From Tetrapyrgos nigripes (taxonomy: Eukaryota; Basidiomycota; Agaricomycetes; Agaricales; Campanellaceae), in contig JAACJM010000006.1 of assembly GCA_013368315.1 (NCBI GenBank), positions 124,001 through 188,000 of the forward strand: DNA of 64,000 nt. Direction: 5' to 3'. Shown here piece by piece: positions 34,401-45,192 of the stretch. The stretch's first letter is position 1, and each line of letters starts with the position of its first letter. The notes beneath the pieces were generated by a model. That model did no database searches. It saw nothing but the letters and a program-made list of their open reading frames with translations, and was not told the origin of the DNA. The translations under genes and the position numbers were made by a program.

Positions 34401-34458
34401 ACCTCCTCTGACCCCGAGTCCATCAAGTTCTCGAGTTGCGAAGCGAAGCCGTCATTGA
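31448..34458 (+). CDS. HNH-nuclease-like domain protein with long charged tail (gene C)
   Basis: Three exons: 31448-31759, 31813-31888, 31943-34458 (2,904 nt, 967 aa). The N-terminal 200 residues follow the pattern of fungal HNH_2-type domains: RCMLTMEGG..., LNFVHFLPKTTN, LEYAWGLYPGQMNADS.MNLAI, MDLHHSFD. In bacterial and fungal relatives this scaffold is C...H-LP...LN..SR.N...L..D.H..FD. The expected second half (aromatic blocks, WTYKFFSISFDPGRAIH) follows. From about residue 380 on the protein is low-complexity: KDKDKDKDKEEEEEK, bipartite basic signals (KRRKSRRSTR, RKRRKIEE), Ser/Pro-rich stretches and a basic C-terminus (AKRSRH). Probably nuclear. Whether it cleaves DNA is unknown: several HNH metal ligands are not obvious. 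Confidence 0.7.
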
Positions 34459-37036
34459 TACCTTACAACGAACATAGACACATTGCATCATAGTAATCGC
34501 TGAAAACGTATCGTATTTTATAATATTCTGATCTGTACAGAGGCATAATGAGTAGCATAGAGAATTGTGTATAATCCGACCTATTTGTTCATAATACACC
34601 TGGACATCGAAGATGGGCCAAAAAATCCCTCTCCATCATGCAGTCTGGCAGGGAACTTGGGGGTACTGCAAGGTGAACCAATACGTGGAACCAACCCCGC
34701 CGCTCTGACTCAGAGTCAGAAGAAACAAGCGGAAGGTAAAGAAGTAGTAAAAAAAGTACCTTTTTTAAAAGCTGCCAAGATGCCAAACGAGATAGCCCGA
34801 GTATCTCCTGGTGAGTCGTAGAAAAAAGTTAAAGTCACAGTGCATTGTCCACAGAGGATGTCAAGAGGATGTCGTCGTCGCGTGACCAATACCCGCTTAC
34901 CCGGCTACCACCAGCTCCCTCCAGCTCCTCCCTTCACCGACTGCTACTGAAGCCTTGCTGGATACCAATGACAATTGGGAAATTCTCTGAGAAGAGACAA
35001 GTCTGAATACATCCAAGTATCGCAATACCAACTTCGAAATTTGAAGGAGTCATGATTCTTGGAAGAGCTGTCCGAGTCATGATATGAGGTCTGGCTATAG
35101 TATTAGATGGTGCCGACGAGAACTAGGTATGTCTTCTCCATGTCTTCTCGCTATCTACTAACTCAGGCCCTTCAGAAATAGCAACATTTTTGCAATGACG
35201 ACTCATTGCAAGCAGCGTTCCAATCTGTCAAATCTCAAGACAAGAACGATGCTCTGCAATGTGTCTCTGATACGTATTGCTGCCATTCTCTCTTCGCCGC
35301 TCGGTGAGTCATATCTGTAGAGTTGTCCCTATAAGGCTCATCGATATATCTAGGGCCTTTGACTGGGACTCGTAGCATCGTAACTCATATCTTTTCGGAC
35401 ATATGTCACGGTTGTCTATGGCCCAGTCATTGCGTTTCTAGGGCCTTTGACTGAGACTCGTAGCATTGGATAGCTCATATCTTTTCGGACATATATTGCT
35501 GTCTATGGCCCAGTCATTGCGAGAAATTGTAACGTCTTTCCATAATCGATAGAAGGTGAGTCATGTCTGTGAGCTTTTGTGAGAATACACACTCATAGGT
35601 CACTCTCAGGCTACTTGTAATTTTGGAAGTGCTGGGTGTGCCGACGCATCAATCCCCAGAAAACGGCTTCTGGACCCGCACTCCAGTATCATGTTACTCG
35701 CTCCGAACACGAGCAAGGTATCTCTATCTCTCTTCTCCTTCTTGCATCGTCATTGACAGTCTTTTCCTTGTCAATGAAGCTCTTTCGCAACCGTCTATGG
35801 CTTATTATGGATTCCTGCAGCCTTACTCGCCTACTACTTCTCAAACCTACTCGTACCATGTGCCGCATCGGGCTTCTTCGACTCTATGCGTTGTAGTCCG
35901 CAATATTGGACCCGGACGCCTCTATAAATATCTAATGATTTCCGTTGAAGAATCATACACGATGCGGGTTTGGGAAGCTTCATTTGGGGGTGGGGATTTT
36001 TGATGGTGAGGATGTGGTAAATGACTGCGGGTAAGTTATCTCCGCCTATTTTTTTTTTTTTGCAGCACAGCTCATAGACGTTGATAACACTATAGGGCAC
36101 TTTGCTAGACCAATCTTGGGGCATTCAAGCCTTTTCCCGTCGTCTCATCGTTCATGAAAACTGTCGCTCCCACTTCAACTCCTCGTCCAAATCAACTTCT
36201 TGTGTACGAAATACTTCACCGAGGTCAGCTAAGCCAATCTCTACATACGTCTCATAAGCCTCGCTGACGCCGTATTGTAGTACATGGTTGGCTGAAGATT
36301 CTAAAGTGGATGCTACCTCATATCCATCTAGTGTCATTTCTCCATTGTGGAGGCCATAGTGATATGTCGGCGTATGACTGCCAGCCCTCACCCAATGTTG
36401 CCAAGGCTCGGAACGTCCCAATCAATCATACATGAGAGATGGACGATCACCAAGAACACTTTGGCTACCACCGTGATGACAGGGGCCAGTCCAGAGATGG
36501 AGACGGAGGCGAGAATGGATATTTGGTCTGTCTTGGACTCTAGGAAGGCCTTAGGGCTAGACATGCGCTGGGTTTTCTTGTCATGATGAGGGAACCGGTG
36601 TTGCCTTTGTGAGTTGGCTAATCACTTCGATGGGGATTTTTAGTCTAATGTGACTTTTTATGTCTCAGGCATGCGGTGTCCAGTCTTCATCTTGGTGCCC
36701 AAGCTCCGGCACCTCGCACTCAGTACTGGCGACGAAAACTCGATTTTCACTCGGACCTCTAATTGGAGCGATCAAATCTTGTTGCGGTAGGCCAGCGCGC
36801 GTAGTACCCCTCGAAAATAGACTATTGTCTCCAACTATACTGGGATCACCGGTCTCGCCGGTTAATACTTCAGAATCATAGCGTGAAATCTTATCGCAAT
36901 TGTTGTGTCCCGTTACGAAAGACAAAGGAGAACGCTCAATTTGAGTATGTGCTCGGGATTAAGCCTCCTGCTAGTGCCACGTGCAGGCACTCTGCTTTCT
37001 TTCTTTCATCCATCCCCAGTGGCCACATTTTCTTTC
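34459..37036. other. Mostly noncoding; one doubtful minus-strand small gene
   Basis: No confident gene. A tandem 86-bp duplication lies at 35352-35522. On the minus strand near 36556-36152, MSSPKAFLESKTDQISILA is followed by a hydrophobic helix (LAPVITVVAKVFLVIVHL) and, in another frame, ETYVEIGLADLGEVF with an acidic tail; these could be exons of a small membrane protein but the splice path is unclear. Confidence 0.4.
35352..35522. repeat. Tandem duplication, about 86 bp, two copies
   Basis: Units 35352-35437 and 35438-35522 both start TCTAGGGCCTTTGACTG and end TATGGCCCAGTCATTGCG. Within each unit GGGCCTTTGACTG and a diverged complement, CAGTCATTGCG/TGGCCCAGTC, could pair. No coding potential. 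Confidence 0.8.
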
Positions 37037-38999
37037 ATGCCTGATGCGATATCTTTCGACGTAAGTAGGATTCCCCGACATATCCTATGGCATCCTCAAA
37101 GTTGCTTACTGCTTTCATTATCAGGACCTGAAAGCCAACCCGAAGATTGCAACTCCACGGACTCTCGAAAACTTGGCCAATGCTGCTGGTGCCTGCGAAG
37201 ATGCTTTCTTTCAAGCCATTCCCATCTACATGAACTATCTTCCAGCCAGGTTACCGCTACATCCCGGAAATCGTTCACAGATTAACCATGTACTGACGTC
37301 GCATATCCTGGCTAGAAACTCTTTGTCTGGCATTGCCACTGGTGCCAAACAGGACAAACTCGTCTCTACGGATATTCAGGAATTGCTTCGTCAATATTGG
37401 CCGCGGATGTGGGCGTGGATATCCTTCTTCATTCGTAGTTATGTCAAGACTTTGGTCTGTAATGGGGAAGTAGCGCAGTTCCGGGATTCATTCCTATCCC
37501 TCGCCTCTTCCTTGATATACTCCCTTGCATTTCCCGGGAGGATTGTTGACAATCTCATTCGTTCTCCGGGAATTATCTCTTTCGTTGTGGATCAATTCTT
37601 CCGGAATGTGCAGGCACATAGTTTCGACGCCCAGGCGACAAAGAACTGGTATCTTACCATCCGGAGCCTTTCCAGAAGCATCCATTGGCACACCTATGGC
37701 TCCATCGTGAAAGATGCCTTTGACGAAGTAGACCCCAAGTTCTACTCAACGGTGATCGAACGCATTGTTTCTGTTTCCCAATCCCCAGCCAATATCACGA
37801 AACTGAATTCTGTCGTTGGAACTCTTACCCTGGTGTTCACGTACGCTCCTCGAAACCAACGCGTTCTTCGGGGAACTTTAGAACCAGTCATACTTGTTTT
37901 TCGAAAGGCCGTGACTGCTGCAGATTCGGGCGCTTCAGAGGATACGGTGTTCTGCCTTTGGGAGTGCCTGTCGTTCCTCCGGGCAGCAGTTCGAAGTAGA
38001 GGACATGTAGTCTTGGTTGATGCACTTGAAAACCGACTACTTCCCTTCCTGGTGCGCGCAATGCTCCTCCTCTCTGGGGGGTGCTCTGGGCCAGGATACA
38101 TTAATGTATGGGTCGGTGCAGTCTGTGTAACTCAGAAAACCTATGAAGATATCCTCGAGGCGATTGGTGCCCAATCAACTAGTTTGGCTATCTTGAAGGT
38201 TTTGGTGAAATCTTTGGGGACAATCAAGCAGAAGGGGTACGATGAAGGATATCCGGAGCCTTTTAAGGCAAAACGGGATGTATTCAAAAGTGTGGTGGAA
38301 GATCGAATTGCGTACAGAGATCTTTGGAGGCAAGCGGGAACTATAATGGTAGGCGCTATCAATCACCGTATGTATTCCTAACTGATGTGTCGTTCGTTTT
38401 TATTTTTCAGTGTTTGGGGTATCCCACTACTTCCAGCCTCTATCGGTGTTCGCGGTGTCAATACACCTATTTCTGTAGCAAGGAATGTCAGAAATCCAGC
38501 TGGAGGAGCCATCGGCTGGAGTGTCAGAGAGTATATTGAGAACGAATTGGTCAGTGAGATTTCTCAGTTTACTATGCCACGTAGGTTGACCGCTTTCATG
38601 GCTCCTAGAGGGCAGAATGTCTCCCCTGGACGCTCTTGATATAGATTATCGGAGGTTTCTGGTCGTGGACACCATTCGTCGTTATCAGGAGGATACTGTA
38701 TCCGAGGATCAGGCATATCGCTCAGCCAACCCTTCGTACCCAACCGACAAACCTCTGATCCATGTTCATTATTACGACCGCATTCCATTTCGGCGTGAAG
38801 TGATGTCAATGGATGATGTACTTAAGCTATTGCGAGATGGAAGCTCTTTTGGGAACATCTTCATACTCAAGGGAAATTTGTGTACATAGCAGTCGTTTGC
38901 CCTATGGGTCAGGCAAGGTCGCAGTATCTTCTGTCATCTGTGCCCCCATTCCAGGACCCTGCGACGACCAATGTTCTCGGACTTGAAGTGGTGGACTAG
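37037..38999 (+). CDS. MYND-type zinc finger protein (gene D)
   Basis: Exons 37037-37060 (MPDAISFD), 37125-38348, 38411-38530, then a downstream coding part from about 38611. A 400-residue helical region (NLANAAGACEDAFFQAIPIY onward) typical of basidiomycete MYND proteins precedes the finger C-LGYPTTSSLYR-C-SR-C-QYTYF-C-SKE-C-QKSSWRS-H-RLE-C. The usual first CxxC has only one Cys, so the first zinc site may be altered. Beyond it, LSP..D-like MSPLDALDIDYRRFLVVDTI and KPLIHVHYYDRIPF match the family's C-terminal part. The final stretch GKFVYIAVVCPMGQARSQY to VLGLEVVD (stop 38999) lies in another frame. An unplaced intron or a one-base shift is needed near 38850. Likely a protein-interaction or transcription cofactor. 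Confidence 0.65.
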
Positions 39000-39119
39000 A
39001 TATTGCTAGAGAATTGTATTTTATGACGGCCGTCTGGGTCTCAAGTCTAAAAAGTAGACATATTATATATTATTTGCCTTTGTCAAACTCGCTGTGTCTT
39101 TCATTGGTATACCACCAGC

Positions 39120-39560
39120 TCAGACGTCCTCCTTCCAGTCAAAAGACTGCCCATCCTCCAAATGTATATCTAGCGCGTCAGTGTTGGATTTGGTCCTCGC
39201 ACTGCAGCTTTTTTGCGGCAGCAACCGTATGCTCTCGAGACTTGCCAGCTCCGAGTCAAACCATACGACCATTCCCAAATCAAAAGGTTGTTCCATACTT
39301 TGATGCCAGTGATAGCATTCCTTGTAGGAGCTGGAAGAGGAAGAGAAGAAAATCAAGGAAAAGAGGACGAAGACGTCGACGTCGACAACGAAGCGGAGAG
39401 CACCGAGTAATGGGATTTCCCGAACTCGAGGGGTTACTTTTCGGACTCCCTCCAAATTTTGCGCTGCCATTGTACTCAAAGGCTGCTAAAAGCTTCTCAA
39501 CGTCATATATGTCTAATGGAATTTCCAGGATTTTTAGTGAGGTTACTTTAAATGGATCTA
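39120..39560 (+). repeat. Dispersed repeat family R1, copy A
   Basis: Longest copy of family R1. Shared with 57170-57560: CCTCGCACTGCAGCTTTTTTGCG, cut here to its core GCACTGCAGCTTT, then CAAAAGGTTGTTCC, GTAGGAGCTGGAAG, GACTCCCTCCAAATTTTGCG, AATGGAATTTCC. The other copies are 3000-3260 and 4060-4275 (both minus). No long frame is conserved between copies, so it is probably a non-autonomous element or processed repeat. Ends are not defined. Confidence 0.75.
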
Positions 39561-40000
39561 CTCATGCAGACTCAGACCGACTCGGAGAACTTGAATGTAA
39601 AAAGGCATTTCATTTTGAAGTGTGTGAAGGTCGTGAAGTACTAAGATACAAAAATTCCATTAAAAAATATAGATGGTCGGTAACGGTGTCAGATACTACT
39701 AATCATTGAAGACTCTGGGCTCGCATCAGGATGAAATTGACATGAGAGTGGACTTCTTTTCATCAAAGGTAAGAAGAAACGCGTGGAGACAATGTAAGTG
39801 ACTAGTACTTATAGAAATTGAGGTACTTGAAGCTCACCTTCAGTCGATTATTTTGTCTTGCGAAGCTTCGGTGGCGCCGGTGCGTCCGATTCCTCCTCGT
39901 CGTCAGCATCAGAGTCTGCTGCCAACGGCCTCTTCGGGCGGCTTGACCTAGTACTACGCATCGGTGTTGGACTGACCGGCAGGGATCGCCGAGAAGTGCG

Positions 40001-40621
40001 TAGGGCTCCTAGCGGATCGGATGATCCGGCGCCATCCGAGCGATTGCTGCTTCGGATTCGGATGCGGATGGTGCTCCTCCTCCTCCTCCATCCGACAGAT
40101 AGCATCCGACCAATCCGACGGTAATCTGCGGATGGAAAGCCCAAGACTGGAAGTTTCAGAAATACTATATAGTACTACTACCGAGTAGAGAAATACACAA
40201 AAATAAATAACGGCCGCAACCAGTAGTATGTGTGGCTTCAACAGACAGCATTAATCCTTCATAACGCTGACTGGTTTGAGTGTTTCGCGAACACTGGCGC
40301 TCCGATATTGAAGGCGCGGTGTCGGGTCTGAAACCTAGACACATACTTTTCTATTCTTTAATTTATTATCTTTTCTCTCCAGATCATATCCTTGGTTTAT
40401 TTTCTGTTACTCTTTTGCATTCCTTGGCCGCCACCATGTTGTTTATCTTATCTGTATGTCATGTGATCGTAGATATACTATATAAGGGAAGCAGAACTCA
40501 TCCGGCGATCATCCGTCGGATGCTCGGATACCATCCGGCGGATGCGGATTGGGATTTGCAGACCACCCATCCGAGCGGATGGCATCCGAATCCGACACAA
40601 TCCGATCCGATAGGAGCCCTA
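40001..40621. mobile_element. Non-autonomous hAT element, copy 2 (621 bp)
   Basis: Same length and termini as the copy at 12587-13207 (TAGGGCTCCTAGCGGATCGG and the inverted end). Flanked by a perfect 8-bp duplication GAAGTGCG (39993-40000, 40622-40629). Inserted in the 3' part of pseudogene E. The two copies are near-identical with scattered C/T and G/A differences, so they are recent. Confidence 0.94.
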
Positions 40622-41069
40622 GAAGTGCGAGGAGGTTTGTATGTTGAGTGTGGTGGGCTAGGTTTGGGCTATTCAAGCTTAAGCAACTCCTGTTCCCGGC
40701 GTTCAGCAATTACGGGATCGTCGTCAACGTCTTGTGCAGGGATCTGACTTCCATGAAATCTATACCAATCGCGAAGATCCTTTTCCTTTGAAAAAGGGGG
40801 AAAGAGAATCATCATTAATATACTTGACTCAGAACAGACTGAAAGAGTCAACTCACCAAGAATGATTTGAGTTCCTCAAGTTTCTCGTCCTCCCCCTCGC
40901 AGTTTATCTCCCCACTGTTCTCCACAGTTGCAAATCTCAAGCTTTCAGATAACGGTTGCAGTTCGTAGCTATGCGCATTTGGCACTAGGGCTCCAACCTG
41001 TTAATTACTTGTTACAATTCTCGAGGTAACTAATAAGTAACAGGTATACTATGTTATAACATGTTATAA

Positions 41070-42200
41070 CTAGTTACTAACAGATTTTTCTGACAACCAG
41101 ATTTTGCATGAAATAAGCTTATGGGAGTGAAATTCAAAGAGTCCCTCCTTCAACCAGACCTTTGCGTACATCGCTTGAGTGGTGGTCTCGGCTTTCATAG
41201 ATGAGTGCACATCAGAGCAAAGGTGACGCAATTTTGAGAATAGCCGTTCAATGGATACACTTGTTCCTGGAATGGCCAAAAAGTCGCGGGCTAGACTCGT
41301 AACCAGCTGTCCTGTGGAAAGTTTGATGACAGTCGATCAAGCTTCACCGACGGACTGATCGACTGTCATCAGTACTCTTGCAAAAGACTGGTAATGAGTC
41401 TAGTTGCGGGCTATGTGTGATATGATTGGAAATCCACGTTGATCTTCAGTGGTCTTGCAGTGGATCTATGGGAAAACATGAATAGGATTCAACACAGACA
41501 CAAAAACCTAGAATACCTTCCACCATTGCAAGGACTTTTTCATTTCACCTTGCCCTCCCTCTCCAGAAAAATATCACTCTAATTCATCTGATGTTTGGCT
41601 AGAGCTACCCTGTATATCAGACAAGCTCTCGTCTTCTGAATCAGATGGCATTTCGTTCCACAGAGACTCAAAGAGTTTGTCATTGCTGGATGTCTTCTTT
41701 GGCTCTCTCGGAGAGACGCCGTTCAAGCCCACAGGCACAGCCGAGAATAGGACTCGTAGACATGCTCAAAAAGGGCCTTCGCCTGCTGATACTCATTCAA
41801 ATGACGCGGAATGTTGGATGGTATACTGGAAAAAATTGTTGTTCAATGCATAGACATCCGGAAAGCATTGCCTGATACTCACCAGGGTAATATATCACTG
41901 TAAGTGCATAATATGCGTAAGAAACAAGTAAGAAATGATAACCTTACCAGTGTCTAAGTACTTCTTATGAGTAATGACTTCCATAGTCCTGTGTGCAGCT
42001 TCAAAGATTCTAGGGTGGTCCACGTTGATGGTCAAGAATTTAAGCGAGCTTGTCACATCAGCAAAATACCAGGTCCTTCTATAGCTTCTAGTACTAGACG
42101 TATAGAAGGAATAGACATATAGAAACTGTTCTATGGCTAGAGGTACATGACTATCAAATAGATGTCCTTCTATTCCAATAGACACTATTCTATTCATATC
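41070..42200 (-). pseudogene. hAT transposase remnant
   Basis: Minus strand: SSLKFLTINVDHPRIFEAAHR with TMEVITHKKYLDT (about 42060-41940), NEYQQAKALFEHVYESYS (about 41815-41755), and MAIPGTSVSIERLFSKLRHL, CSDVHSSMKAETTTQAMYAK (41279-41070). The last is the hAT C-terminal dimerisation region (PGTSVSVERLFS...+..R..M). Stops and frame changes separate the blocks; the N-terminal BED finger and first catalytic Asp are not visible. Confidence 0.75.
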
Positions 42201-43418
42201 TACTGACTCGTCTATACATGTCTATACAGATTCTATCAACAACTAAAAGATGTCGCTCACCAGCAAATCCAATAATGGGATCCAATCTGTCCACCACAAC
42301 GAAGACCCCATTCTGCATGCGACGGCACAGCAGACGGTAGCTTTCCAATGAATCTGAAGAACGTGTTTGTTAGGAAGAGTCATAACAAGGAGTATGTGAC
42401 TAAACGAACCATTATATGTGGGGTGCCGCTATCACAATGATAACGACACTGACTACATACACACCATGCGTAGTGCTAAATTACCTGGATGTGAACAGAA
42501 CCGCTTGGTCACCCGGCATGGCCAATAAGTCAGAAAAGGACTCACCAATTACTTCAATATTTCCCTACATAGGCCACACTCTATTTGCGTGAACTGTTCC
42601 TGCAATTGTCTGAGTATACTATATGAATGAAACAAAATAAACAACTCACCCAGGGCTATACTTCAATTCACCAATCCACCACCTTCAGGGCTATACTGTG
42701 TAAAAAATATTGAGTTTTATAACAAGCAGATGAAGCGAGCCTTTTGAAGACAGCGAGCATTGAGGTAGGGAATTACTTGCTAAACAAATGGGACAGAGTA
42801 GCACGTTGAAGCAGATTTCACAGTTTGTTGAAGTAGTTGAAGACTAGAAAGAACCTGTGTCGAACGGGGCGGGGAGCTGAAGACGTTGTGGTTTGTTGAA
42901 AAGTCAACCATGCGAACGTGACCATTGTACTTAGTCAAGTTCCGACACGATTGCACCATTTTGTGGAATCACGCCATTCTTAAAATTTGCGATGAGCCGT
43001 CCGTGTGCACCCACTGCACCCACTGCACTGAGCACTCAGCACTCAGGAATCAGGATCACTCATGTATACCATCCGGCCAGTATGTACATATGTACTTACT
43101 CACTCAACGAATATGTACATGTTGCAAACTTTGGACTACCGGGAAAAAGACTGTAACAACGACTCTTGCTTAGTATTGTACTCGATAAGCACCGAGATGT
43201 TACATGTGTATATGTAGGTCTAAAGGTCTAATTAGTAATAGAATCAAGGCATCTAGCATAGACAAGCGGTTGCATAGACACAGATGCCTTTCAAATAGAA
43301 ATAGACAGAAATAGACGGAGCGGAAATAGAATTAGACGTGGAAAAATAGATGATAGCCGGAATAGATGCGGATAGACCAACCTGGTATTTTGCTGATGCA
43401 TTGGCATCCACTAGTGCA

Positions 43419-43641
43419 AAAGAGGGAAGGCGGCGGTATGGTTGTTGGGGAAAAGATTTTGTGCAGGACTCTGATGTTCGGGTCTGGCTCAACCTCACAG
43501 ATGGTTTCGCGACATTATACAGTGCTCATTGATTCATACATGCTCTGCCCAAAGCTAGCGCAAAAGAGGAAAGGTGGCAGTATGGCTGTCAGGGAAAAGA
43601 TTTTGTGCAGGAATCTGATGTTCGGGTCCGACTCAACTTCA
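43419..43641. repeat. Direct repeat, about 84 bp, inside the hAT element
   Basis: GCAAAAGAGG.AAGG.GGC.GTATGG to GATGTTCGGGTC appears at 43419-43502 and again at 43559-43641, about 88 percent alike. Lies in the subterminal part of the 2.8-kb hAT element. Confidence 0.8.
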
Positions 43642-44817
43642 CACAGCAATTGATGGACCGTCATTGACGTGATGTCATTCTTCAGAAATTGCTGGCATGT
43701 GGCTACCAGTTACTAACAGGTTATAACAGTTAATACCTGTTACTGGGCTCAGGTATAACTTGTTATTATTTTAAACTGTTATTAACCAGTTATAACAGTA
43801 TTTAATAGTATTCAGTTGGAGCCCTATTTGGCGCAACCTCGACAATGATTTCTCGAAATGTGTCTAGGTACGCCTCCTCAAAACCTGTGATCTTTCCTTG
43901 TGCATTGAAAGTGAACATGTTGACCAATGGCACTATGAACGTGGGCTGGAAACCAGCTGCAGCGCGAACACCATCAAGGATGACCTCGTGCGGGAACAAC
44001 TTGACCAGCTTTTCTGCTGAAAGCTTTCCATCTTTGTCCAGATCTTCATAGCTGAACAGAATAGATGGTGGCCGATTGAAAAGCAGTACAATAAGATACC
44101 AGCCGCAGTAGAACTTGATACGTACCGATTCCTTGTCTGGAAAAGAATGGAAGACGAACAAGGCCTGAGTAAAAAGCTGTGTGAAGCTTTTCCTCAGCAT
44201 CTTGCTAACCGCAGTAGTAGCATCAGGGCTATGCCATAATGCCATAGACATCGTCGCCGTGACGATGGATTCAGCTGTTTCTTCGTCGATGGATGGGAGG
44301 GGTGAGCTGGAGGCTGCATTATCTTCGGAAGAAGATTCCGCATCAGACCCGTTGTCAGTGCCGTCATTTTTGGGGGAATGCTGCTTGGCTTTCGAAGGCT
44401 TGATATCAAGGGGTTTGACCTCGATTATGTCTTTGAGATCTGCACATTGTCTGCACACAAGGAGGTGAGAAACCGGGTCATAAAATCCGGGAATGATTCA
44501 ATCTTCTTCTTTCCATTGGCATCGATATACCAAGCCTCAAGACTTTCCTGGGTGAGGAGTGTGTAGGAGCCCTCTTTCTCGACGAAATTATGTCCGAATC
44601 TGGATAGATGGGTGCCGAGCAGAGTGTAAAGCCGCCGCTCAGTCCTGCGTTTCGAATAAGCTCGTTCAGTCAGGAGGCTGAGCTCGTTCAATATTGCGGC
44701 TTTCTTCTGTTCATAATTACCTGAGTATGTTCTGAAAAAATCAGAGGAAGGGTAGGAGGTTGGTCGGAGAGGTTAGGAGGATGAGGAGGATGACGGAGGC
44801 CGTTGAGACTGGGACAA

Positions 44818-44859
44818 TCATCAGTAAAACGGCAAACCCCCTTTTCCCGACTTTTCGGC
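44818..44859 (+). repeat. Left terminal inverted repeat of the Plavaka-type element
   Basis: 42 bp, matches 52325-52366 in inverted orientation at 40 of 42 positions. Confidence 0.92.
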
Positions 44860-45192
44860 AACTTTTTCCGATAAGCGATCAGGTTTCAAAACATAGGCTC
44901 CATCGCTTTTCAAAGTAACTCCCCCTGGGCCAAAGCGACTAGAAAAGTTCCAAAAAGTTACAGGATAAAGTAGTCGTAGCAGAAAGAAAAAGCTGTATTA
45001 CACTGGCAGGAAGCGGCAGACTGGACTGCCCTTTTTAGAAACAAATGATCATACGATAATTCTAATAATTTTTACCCTTGGTCTTCGTCGCGTCCTCCGC
45101 ATCCTCCGCATCCTCTTCAGACCCTCCGAGCTCAGCAGCATACCCCTGAGTCATGGAAGCGCCAATTAGTACTCAAAACTGGTAACAATTGT

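Larger units (their letters stand above)
40986..43826 (-). mobile_element. hAT element, 2.8 kb, with decayed transposase
   Basis: Ends TAGGGCTCCAA and TTGGAGCCCTA, with an 8-bp duplication TTTGGCAC/TTTGGCGC (40978-40985, 43827-43834; one transition). Near both ends are many TTATAACAGGTTA-type words. The minus strand encodes the C-terminal hAT dimerisation block next to the left end, which is the usual place for this family's transposase 3' end. The terminal TAGGGCTCC is the same as in the two 621-bp elements, making this a relative of their possible source. Transposase reading is broken. Confidence 0.85.
39848..44739 (-). pseudogene. Host gene E, interrupted by two hAT insertions
   Basis: Minus-strand gene fragments that become continuous when two insertions are ignored. 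Order: 44739-44460 (NELSLLTERAYSKRRTER, LLGTHLSRFGHNFVEKEG), a one-base frame change near 44455, then 44455-43827 (acidic linker, KMLRKSFTQLFTQALFVFH, YEDLDKDGKLSAEKLV, ending EIIVEVAPN). After the 2.8-kb hAT comes 40985-40859 (AHSYELQPLSESLRFATV), an intron, 40794-40622 (EKDLRDWYRFHGSQIPAQDV) with a TAG near 40670, and after the 621-bp hAT, 40000-39848 (SRRSLPVSPTPMRSTRSS to PPKLRKTK). The frame is the same on both sides of each insertion once one target duplication is removed. The 5' exons are missing; the Plavaka-type element begins 80 bp upstream. Family not recognised. Confidence 0.7.

Noticed and set aside
39014..39709. 231-aa plus-strand frame
   Set aside because: Most of it lies over dispersed repeat R1, and the frame is not kept in the other copies.
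43990..44080. EF-hand-like DLDKDGKLSAEK in pseudogene E
   Set aside because: The twelfth position is Lys where Glu or Asp is needed, and there is no second hand.
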